From positions 1 through 9,623 of the forward strand of contig JAUXBD010000016.1 in assembly GCA_030619585.1 (NCBI GenBank): DNA of 9,623 nucleotides, in the 5' to 3' direction. Positions 1 to 5,338 of this stretch are shown here, piece by piece; the first letter of the stretch is position 1, and each line of letters opens with the position of its first letter. The position numbers and the translations under genes were made by a program. This stretch comes from Desulfobacteraceae bacterium (GTDB lineage Bacteria; Desulfobacterota; Desulfobacteria; Desulfobacterales; SURF-7). Below the pieces are notes generated by a model. The model had not been told where the DNA came from, ran no database searches, and was given only the letters and a program-made list of their open reading frames with translations.

Positions 1-1
1 T

Positions 2-70
2 GGGACTTTTTACGAGTTCATCAAGACAGCAGGACTTAAAGCAGATATTTTTGATCGCTCTCTAAATTAA
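2..70 (+). CDS. 3' end of an unidentified gene (partial)
   Basis: An open frame enters from the left edge and ends at TAA 68-70. It gives 22 residues that include FYEFIKTAGLKADIFDRSLN. The ribosome binding site of the next gene begins immediately after the stop, and that gene starts 9 nt later. This suggests translational coupling and membership of the same plus-strand operon as the FAD oxidoreductase that follows. The fragment is too short to assign to a family. It could be non-coding, but the tight junction with a good Shine-Dalgarno makes a real gene end more likely. Confidence 0.45.
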   Translation, partial: GTFYEFIKTAGLKADIFDRSLN

Positions 71-79
71 GGGGGAAAT

Positions 80-493
80 ATGAAAGATGAAAGGTATGAT
101 GTAGTTATTGTAGGTGCCGGCCACAACGGAACTACCACGGCTGCATATCTGGCTAAATGCGGGCTTAGTATCTGCGTTTTGGAGGAGAGACCGGAATGTG
201 GAGGTTGTCAGGAGACCTGTGAGCCAATAGCAGGTGTGCGTATCCAGCCCCATGCCATTGCCAATTACGGTGGTTCGGCCCCTGGCTGGGAACAACTGGA
301 GCTTATGAAGATCACCGGGCATCAGTCATCCGCCCATCCGGGCGGTCTGTGTCTGATGGCGGTGGGTTATAACCTGATGCATATTCTCATAGAAGACGGA
401 ATTGCCCAACCAGGCAGATGGTGGTATCCGTCACCATGGTATATCCCACAGGAGGGTAAAATATCTGCCGATCCTGACAAGAGGTCTAAGTAA
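80..493 (+). CDS. Internally deleted FAD-dependent oxidoreductase (CrtI/phytoene desaturase-like), probable pseudogene
   Basis: This 137-residue frame joins the two ends of a CrtI-like flavoprotein. Residues 7-37 form the N-terminal dinucleotide-binding unit, with VIVGAGHNG and the acidic residue of VLEERPECGG. The N-terminal part runs to about residue 76 (GWEQLEL). From about residue 80 (HQSSAHPGG, then GYN and IEDGIA) the sequence matches the extreme C-terminus of the family. The same region in the 541-residue paralog at 3711-5336 reads GGASVAPGG, GYN, AEDCGIEKWW. By comparison about 410 residues, including the whole substrate domain and the central FAD strands, are absent, and the join keeps the frame. 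An AGGGGGAAAT ribosome site lies just before ATG 80, so the product may still be translated. Catalysis looks unlikely. The alternatives are a recent deletion pseudogene, a minimal flavin-binding remnant, or an assembly collapse. Confidence 0.8.
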   Translation: MKDERYDVVIVGAGHNGTTTAAYLAKCGLSICVLEERPECGGCQETCEPIAGVRIQPHAIANYGGSAPGWEQLELMKITGHQSSAHPGGLCLMAVGYNLMHILIEDGIAQPGRWWYPSPWYIPQEGKISADPDKRSK

Positions 494-532
494 CACCTTG
501 AGATTTATAGAGTGTTGTTGTAAAAAAACATC

Positions 533-1078
533 ATGGATGAAAAAAATAACAAATCGGTGTTTGTCAAAAAATATTCAGACGTGTCTATCCAAACTCCTGC
601 CTGTCACCCCGGCACTCCGATACTTAGCGCCCATTTTAGGTTTGATACAGATATCTCCGAATTGTTTCCATATATCAATGCCACTGTTGAAGATGCAAAA
701 TATTTTGACATCCCACTTTATATAAGATTCACTCTTGATGGGGTTATGTGGGCTCTATATCCTGAAAATGCATCGGCAGTGCCATTTGAAAATCACAGTC
801 AGGCAATGGAGCATATAGATCGGATGGTCAGGTTTCTTAATGGGCTTTATACAGAAAAAGAATCCATTACTCCTAACCATAAAAAACATAAGCCCGTCCC
901 GGTCATTGATATTTACAAAGTCCTTCCCGGAACAAACTGCAAGGAGTGCGGTTTTTCAGCATGTATGGCTTTTGCAGCAGCAATGAGTAAAGAAGAGATG
1001 TCGTATGACAAATGTCCCTGGCTTAAAACGCCTGAGAAAGAACAACTTCTGACAAATATTGGAGTAGAGCTGTCTTAA
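533..1078 (+). CDS. Small 4Fe-4S protein with CdhD/AcsC-type cluster domain
   Basis: This 181-residue soluble protein has two parts. Residues 1-125 are an unrecognised alpha/beta region (ILSAHFRFD, IPLYIRFTLDGVMWALYPE, then a helix around 88-106). Residues 126-165 hold a cluster motif with Cys136, Cys139, Cys144 and Cys161 (C-x2-C-x4-C-x16-C, inside PGTNCKECGFSAC). That spacing is the Fe-S domain found on the corrinoid Fe-S protein and CO dehydrogenase/acetyl-CoA synthase gamma subunits and on several redox proteins of anaerobes. It binds a 4Fe-4S cluster and usually passes electrons. No clear Shine-Dalgarno precedes ATG 533, but an in-frame TAA nine bases upstream rules out an upstream start, and translation may be coupled to the gene before. 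The stop directly abuts the start of the SRPBCC gene. The electron partner and substrate are unknown. Confidence 0.8.
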   Translation: MDEKNNKSVFVKKYSDVSIQTPACHPGTPILSAHFRFDTDISELFPYINATVEDAKYFDIPLYIRFTLDGVMWALYPENASAVPFENHSQAMEHIDRMVRFLNGLYTEKESITPNHKKHKPVPVIDIYKVLPGTNCKECGFSACMAFAAAMSKEEMSYDKCPWLKTPEKEQLLTNIGVELS

Positions 1079-1519
1079 ATGAAAAATATAAACAGAATCA
1101 ATATCAATGCCCCTGCATATAAGATTTTTGATATCATCACAGACTTTCAGCAGTACCCCAAATGGAATGAAATAACCCCAAACATGTCCGCGGATCTCAT
1201 AGTCGGCAAAGAGTTTCTCCTTGACTCATGTATAAGTAAAAAACTCGCTGTTAAAGATGAACCAATGGTCATGCTCTCCTTTGACCCTGACAAACACTCT
1301 CTATCCTGGGGTACTTCCAGGACAAAACAGCAATATCCGGGGATAAAATCCGAACGTTTGCAGGTATGCAAAGAAATTGATGATCATAATACCCTTTTTA
1401 TCAATCAACAGATATTCGAGGGCATATTCTCCCCTATTCTCTATCTCTTTATTAGAAAAAGTTTAGATAAGGCATATAAAAAATATTGTCAGGCATTAAA
1501 AGACTGGGCAGAAAAATAA
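1079..1519 (+). CDS. SRPBCC-fold (START/polyketide cyclase-like) protein
   Basis: This 146-residue protein has the hallmarks of the SRPBCC helix-grip fold. There is an N-terminal strand (INRININAPAYKIFDIITDF), then the PKWNEITP segment typical of polyketide cyclase/dehydrase-like members, a run of antiparallel strands, and a long amphipathic C-terminal helix (about 118-145). Such proteins enclose a hydrophobic ligand in a deep pocket. Some are cyclases or aromatases and many are ligand carriers, so the exact activity cannot be read from sequence. The start codon lies immediately after the stop of the Fe-S gene with no spacer, so the two are almost certainly co-translated. It is the last plus-strand gene of this block and faces the minus-strand lipid A genes. 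No clear terminator hairpin follows. Confidence 0.8.
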   Translation: MKNINRININAPAYKIFDIITDFQQYPKWNEITPNMSADLIVGKEFLLDSCISKKLAVKDEPMVMLSFDPDKHSLSWGTSRTKQQYPGIKSERLQVCKEIDDHNTLFINQQIFEGIFSPILYLFIRKSLDKAYKKYCQALKDWAEK

Positions 1520-1540
1520 TTAATACAGACCATATAATTC

Positions 1541-1588
1541 ATTTGAGGATTGAGGGATTTAAGAATTTAGGAATTTAGTAATTGAAGG
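1541..1588. repeat. Six tandem degenerate octamers, consensus ATTTRAGG
   Basis: Read on the plus strand, the tract divides without gaps into six 8-base units: ATTTGAGG, ATTGAGGG, ATTTAAGA, ATTTAGGA, ATTTAGTA and ATTGAAGG. It is purine-rich on one strand and sits in the 71-bp gap between the convergent SRPBCC gene and the lpxI stub. It ends two bases before the stop codon of that stub. The role is unknown. Slippage-prone tracts of this kind can be recombination points, and this one lies at the border between two blocks of different character. Confidence 0.7.
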
Positions 1589-1590
1589 CT

Positions 1591-1680
1591 CTAATCGACT
1601 ATCTTTTCTTTGCAATGTTTTGCAATTAGGATGGGAAGTTCTCCTCCACCAGCAATAATAATAATACCGCGTTTTCCCAT
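1591..1680 (-). pseudogene. lpxI: lpxI 5' stub (UDP-2,3-diacylglucosamine pyrophosphatase, truncated)
   Basis: A 29-codon minus-strand frame starts at ATG 1680-1678 and stops at TAG 1593-1591. Its product begins MGKRGIIIIAGGGELPILIA. This is the N-terminal signature of LpxI (G-I-I-A-G-x-G-x-L-P), which normally has about 270-280 residues and removes UMP from UDP-2,3-diacylglucosamine in lipid A synthesis. An AAAGAG ribosome site lies at 1688-1693 (complement) and lpxA ends 14 nt upstream, so the operon junction is native. About 90% of the gene is missing, and the frame ends against the octamer tract at 1541-1588. The stub cannot be an enzyme. The order lpxD-fabZ-lpxA-lpxI strongly supports the identification despite its short length. 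Confidence 0.75.
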
Positions 1681-1694
1681 AATTTTGCTCTTTA

Positions 1695-2480
1695 TTAGAA
1701 TTGACAGACGCCTCTTTCAGAGGTGAGGATAAAGTCTGCTAATTTTTGAATTTCTTTGTGATCTTTAAATTCTTTTTGAACGGCTTTCACTCGTTCTTCA
1801 AACAATCTTTCTTTGCTTTTGAATATTATTTTTAGAGCATCTCGGAGTTCATGAATTTTTTCTTTTGAAAAATTATTACGATTTAATCCGATGATATTCA
1901 ATCCACGAAGAGTTGCAGGTTGCCCATCAACAATACTATAAGGAATAACATCTTGAACAACTTTCGCCATTGCACCTATCATTGCATAAGCGCCAACCTT
2001 ACAAAATTGATGAATACCGCTAAAGCCGCCAAATGTAACGTGGTCTTCAATGATAACATGGCCACCAAGCGTTGCATTATTACTCATGACGACATTATTT
2101 CCAACAACACAATCATGTGCGATATGACACCCAAGGAGAAAATGACCGCCATTTCCGATCTGTGTCGGATGATTTTTATCTGGTGAACCGTTAATTGTTA
2201 CAAACTCACGAAAGACATTATTTTTACCGATGATAACGCCTGCGGTTTTCACATTTTCCTGCAGTATAGATTGTGATTTCTCACCTATAGTGACAAAAGG
2301 AAACACTTCTGTATTTTCACCAATTGTTGTTTGTCCTGTTACTACGACGTGAGAATGGAGATGTACGTCTTTTTTTAAAGTAACGTCTGGGCCTATTATA
2401 CAATATGGTTCAATCAAGACACCTTCTGAAATTTTTGCTTTAGGATCAACAACGGCTGTTGGATGTATATTTTTTGACAT
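1695..2480 (-). CDS. lpxA: Acyl-ACP--UDP-N-acetylglucosamine O-acyltransferase
   Basis: LpxA catalyses the first step of lipid A synthesis in the cytoplasm, moving a 3-hydroxyacyl chain from ACP to the 3-OH of UDP-GlcNAc. The 261 residues match the usual family length. The N-terminal two-thirds is a left-handed beta helix of hexapeptide repeats (IHPTAVVDPKAKI, VLIEPYCIIGPDV and so on). The catalytic His is His122 in HIAHDCVVG, followed by NNATLGGHV and His157 in GIHQF. The C-terminal helical part contains LRGLNIIGLNRNNFS. The ribosome site AGGGAG (complement of 2487-2492) is 6 nt before ATG 2480. The stretch GGHFLLGCHIAHDCVVGNNV resembles alphaproteobacterial LpxA more than enterobacterial or deltaproteobacterial forms. 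The gene is intact, although the genes on either side of it (fabZ, lpxI) are stubs. Confidence 0.95.
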   Translation of the reverse strand: MSKNIHPTAVVDPKAKISEGVLIEPYCIIGPDVTLKKDVHLHSHVVVTGQTTIGENTEVFPFVTIGEKSQSILQENVKTAGVIIGKNNVFREFVTINGSPDKNHPTQIGNGGHFLLGCHIAHDCVVGNNVVMSNNATLGGHVIIEDHVTFGGFSGIHQFCKVGAYAMIGAMAKVVQDVIPYSIVDGQPATLRGLNIIGLNRNNFSKEKIHELRDALKIIFKSKERLFEERVKAVQKEFKDHKEIQKLADFILTSERGVCQF

Positions 2481-2498
2481 TAAAAACTCCCTATTATT

Positions 2499-2633
2499 TT
2501 AATTTTTGATAATATTATAAACACCAGTACCTGATTCTCCTTGGATAAGGTCTTCAATTCTAACGAGAAAAAGAAACGGAGGTCTATGTGGAACTGTTTC
2601 TAAAATCTCCTCTATTGGAATTGTCAAACGCAT
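2499..2633 (-). pseudogene. fabZ: fabZ 5' stub (3-hydroxyacyl-ACP dehydratase, truncated)
   Basis: A 44-codon minus-strand frame starts at ATG 2633-2631, three bases after the lpxD stop, and ends at TAA 2501-2499. The product contains IEEILETVPHRPPFLFLVRI, the N-terminal signature of FabZ (I-x-x-I-L-x-x-x-P-H-R-x-P-F-L). FabZ normally has about 145 residues. The GHFPG motif with the catalytic His and the later catalytic Glu are absent, so this piece is not a dehydratase. A GAAAGG ribosome site (complement of 2641-2646) is present. After the stop only 18 bases remain before lpxA, including the lpxA ribosome site. The gap matches loss of the gene body rather than a point mutation. The operon position between lpxD and lpxA is the standard one for fabZ. 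Confidence 0.8.
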
Positions 2634-2636
2634 TTT

Positions 2637-3647
2637 TTAACCTTTCTTTTGTTTTTTAATTAATTTTTTTAAAAAAGCAATCTGCTTAAAAAATTCACGA
2701 ACTGGTTGTGCTGGAGTTCCGGCAATTTTTGAATATGCTGGAACATCACTGATTACTCCTGATTGTGCCATAATTTGTGTAAAATCACCAATACGAGTGA
2801 CTTTTCCAAGTTTATTGCCAATTCCGGCTTGTCCACCAATTGCAAAAAAATTACCTATTTCAGTTTTACCGGCCATACCTACCTGAGCTGTAATAAAACA
2901 GTGTTTTCCAATCTTGACATTATGTGCTATATAAACAAGATCATCAATTTTTGTGCCATCTCCAATTTCAGTATCACTGATTGCTCCACGGTCAATACAT
3001 GTATTTGCACCAATTTCAACAAAGCTACCAATAATAACACGACCAAGTTGAGGGATTTTAAGATGTCCTTTTTGCATATCAATAACATATCCAAATCCGT
3101 CTTGCCCAATTTGTGCTCCGCGGTGGATGATAACATTTTTTCCCATAATAGTATGGGAAACTAAATTATGTCCTTGAATATAAGTATTATCTCCGATTTC
3201 AACACCTTTTTCAATGACAGTAAAAGGACCAATATAACAATTTTTCCCAATTTTAGCAGATGAATGAATTTGTGCAGATGGGTGAATTTCCTCTTTGTGC
3301 TCGAATGCATCTGGATAAAAAGCCTGTGTAACATTCAGGTAAGCCACTTGTGGTGTGTCACTAAAAAGCAGCAAAAGATCTTTCGGAGCATATTCTGCAA
3401 ACTTTTTTGAAAGGATACATGCACCAGCTTTTGTGTTTTTGAATTGTTCTAGAAAATAAGAGTTAGTTGATAGTTCGTTTCCTGATGTTAGAAATGTAAT
3501 ATCTTTTTTGGCTGCAGTATCCAATCCGCTGATATCTTCGAATGTTTGTTCTTGATCGACACCATCAGGGATTGAAAATTCACCTACTTCAGCAAGTTGT
3601 TTTAGTGAAATAGGCTGTGATTTTGTGTAGAAACGTTTATCTGCCAT
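2637..3647 (-). CDS. lpxD: UDP-3-O-acylglucosamine N-acyltransferase
   Basis: LpxD adds the second, N-linked 3-hydroxyacyl chain to UDP-3-O-acylglucosamine, the third step of lipid A synthesis. The 336-residue length is typical. Residues 1-110 are the uridine-binding domain (SLKQLAE, FEDISGLDTAAKKDITFL). Residues 120-305 are the hexapeptide left-handed beta helix (IHPSAQIHSSAKIGKNCYIG onward) with DGFGY at 183-187 and the catalytic His242 in IAHNVKIG. The C-terminus is a short basic helix rich in lysine. An AAGGA ribosome site (complement of 3653-3657) is 5 nt before ATG 3647. The gene follows the FAD oxidoreductases by only 63 nt on the same strand but is visibly AT-richer than they are. No own promoter is convincing. 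Motifs such as PQLGRVIIG and PAQPVREFF look alphaproteobacterial. Confidence 0.95.
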   Translation of the reverse strand: MADKRFYTKSQPISLKQLAEVGEFSIPDGVDQEQTFEDISGLDTAAKKDITFLTSGNELSTNSYFLEQFKNTKAGACILSKKFAEYAPKDLLLLFSDTPQVAYLNVTQAFYPDAFEHKEEIHPSAQIHSSAKIGKNCYIGPFTVIEKGVEIGDNTYIQGHNLVSHTIMGKNVIIHRGAQIGQDGFGYVIDMQKGHLKIPQLGRVIIGSFVEIGANTCIDRGAISDTEIGDGTKIDDLVYIAHNVKIGKHCFITAQVGMAGKTEIGNFFAIGGQAGIGNKLGKVTRIGDFTQIMAQSGVISDVPAYSKIAGTPAQPVREFFKQIAFLKKLIKKQKKG

Positions 3648-3710
3648 ATTATTCCTTTCAAAATCTATTCAATGACAATATTGTAAATTACGTGATAATT
3701 GATTCAACCC

Positions 3711-5336
3711 TTATATATATCCTTTTTCCCTGGCCTTTGTTACATATTCCGGTTCCTTCCACCATTTTTCAATTCCACAATCCTCTGCTACGGCATTGGC
3801 ACAGTTATATCCAGGGCCCCAGATAACCATTCCGCCAGGGGCCACACTTGCCCCTCCCACATAAAGATTCTTTACAGGCGTCCGATAATGGGAGCAGTCC
3901 TGGTTCGGCCTGAGGTAGCCCATCTGCAATGGATGATAAGCGCCTTGTTTGTATCCGCCTTTTACCATATTCGCGAACTTATTCTCGATGTCGGCTGGTG
4001 TTGTAACATAAGTGCAAAGCACCTTGTCCCGGGTTAAATTGGGCGCATACTTTTGAAGGAGAACTATCTGCTTTTCAGCAATCTCTTTTTTATATTTTAT
4101 GCTCAACCATTTATCTTTGCTGCCATCAAGGTCATAAGGAGCCATCTGGGACATTGCTGCATTTGCCTTTCCGGAAGGCGCCTGATATGGATCATGAACA
4201 CTGGGGAAACAGATATTGCAGCCGGCATTTTCAGTCATTTTCCCTTCAGCAAGAGCATCCCACTGGTCAGTTAAGATATTTATATTGTCATATCCAAGGA
4301 TATACATAAATGCTTTGTTCACATCAGGGTTATTCTCTGCTGCCTTAAAATCCGGTGGTTCATCAAGAGCCATCTGCAGTTGCAGCAGGCTCCATTTCTC
4401 CCACTGGTAAGCCTTGATCATCTCTGTAAAGTCCTTTTCCATATTTTCCTCGCCAACATAGTCAAGGAATGTCTGGTGGGGATCAATAGTGCTTATCACA
4501 GCCTTGTCTGCCATGTACTTTGTACCGTCTTCAAGCTCTACTCCTTTTGCCTCACCGCCTTCCATAATGATTTTTACAATCTGCGCGTTGGTAAGGATCA
4601 GCCCCTTGCTCTCAAACAATGATTTACACAGGGCATTTGAAGCCCTGTGAGATCCCCCGGCAACAAGGCGATAATTTACCATTCTATTAAGATAGATGGG
4701 AACCATATAGCTTACGCCGGACTGATTGTAGTCAAGAGCCCAATGACAGCACTGGTAAAGCATGATTGTGCGAACATGTTCATCCTCGTAAAGATCAAAC
4801 ACTATCTCTTTAGGTGTTTTTTCAGATAGCTCGGAAAGCTCCCTTCCCAGCTCAGTCTCCTCCATTTTAGCGGCCATAAGGGGTGCAGGCTCCATGGGCA
4901 CATATGTCTGGGGGCCCAAAATCTCTTTCATCATTTCGTCAAATTTACGATGCATATCGCGATAGCTTTGGGCATCTTTTTGAGAAAATTGTGCGATGGA
5001 CTTACACGTTCTTTCAACATCCCGGTATAGGCAGATGCTTCTATCGTCAGGAAGCGGCATTGCGCTTTGAACCTCGGGGAATATATGTTTGACATCCCAT
5101 TTTTCTTCAAATTGAAGGTCTTTGTATACCGGAGCGTAATCCACCATCATGTGGAACATTGCATGGGTATTGTGATAAAAATCAGGAAGTGTTACCTGCT
5201 CGGTTGCCAATCCGCCGCCTGCTTCAAATCTTTTTTCCAGCACCAGTACTTTCTGCCCAGCTTTACTGAGATATGCTCCTGCTGCAAGCCCGTTGGGTCC
5301 ACCGCCTATTATTATTATATCATAGTGTTTTGCCAT
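3711..5336 (-). CDS. FAD-dependent oxidoreductase, CrtI/phytoene desaturase-like (COG1233 type)
   Basis: This 541-residue cytoplasmic flavoprotein starts with the Rossmann signature IIIIGGGPNG (Gly11, Gly13, Gly16), then AYLSKAG and VLEKRFEAGGGLATE, where Glu34 should bind the ribose of the FAD adenosine. The central strand VKGGYK/ADKAVISTIDP region and the C-terminal FAD loop NLYVGGASVAPGG, then GYNCANAVAED, match the CrtI-like amine-oxidase superfamily. These enzymes do desaturation, isomerisation or saturation of hydrophobic substrates, and the actual substrate is unknown here. ATG 5336 lies 2 nt after the stop of its upstream paralog, with a GGGGGGTG ribosome site overlapping that gene's end, so the two are co-translated and may form a heteromer. 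All expected nucleotide-binding residues are present. The protein also serves as the reference that reveals the internal deletion at 80-493. Confidence 0.9.
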   Translation of the reverse strand: MAKHYDIIIIGGGPNGLAAGAYLSKAGQKVLVLEKRFEAGGGLATEQVTLPDFYHNTHAMFHMMVDYAPVYKDLQFEEKWDVKHIFPEVQSAMPLPDDRSICLYRDVERTCKSIAQFSQKDAQSYRDMHRKFDEMMKEILGPQTYVPMEPAPLMAAKMEETELGRELSELSEKTPKEIVFDLYEDEHVRTIMLYQCCHWALDYNQSGVSYMVPIYLNRMVNYRLVAGGSHRASNALCKSLFESKGLILTNAQIVKIIMEGGEAKGVELEDGTKYMADKAVISTIDPHQTFLDYVGEENMEKDFTEMIKAYQWEKWSLLQLQMALDEPPDFKAAENNPDVNKAFMYILGYDNINILTDQWDALAEGKMTENAGCNICFPSVHDPYQAPSGKANAAMSQMAPYDLDGSKDKWLSIKYKKEIAEKQIVLLQKYAPNLTRDKVLCTYVTTPADIENKFANMVKGGYKQGAYHPLQMGYLRPNQDCSHYRTPVKNLYVGGASVAPGGMVIWGPGYNCANAVAEDCGIEKWWKEPEYVTKAREKGYI

Positions 5337-5338
5337 TT

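Noticed and set aside
402..725. Plus-strand open frame of 107 codons overlapping the FAD relic and the Fe-S gene
   Set aside because: It is out of frame with two better-supported genes, has no family resemblance and straddles their junction.
1655..1672. Run of AAT trinucleotides resembling a microsatellite
   Set aside because: It is explained by consecutive Ile codons of the LpxI N-terminus on the minus strand.
1920..3164. Plus-strand open frames opposite lpxA and lpxD
   Set aside because: They are antisense shadows of hexapeptide-repeat genes, with biased composition (many N, C, T, S) and no ribosome site.
3675..3684. Palindrome ACAATATTGT between lpxD and the FAD gene
   Set aside because: It is short and AT-only, so it is likely chance. 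It is not a terminator because there is no stable stem or T run.
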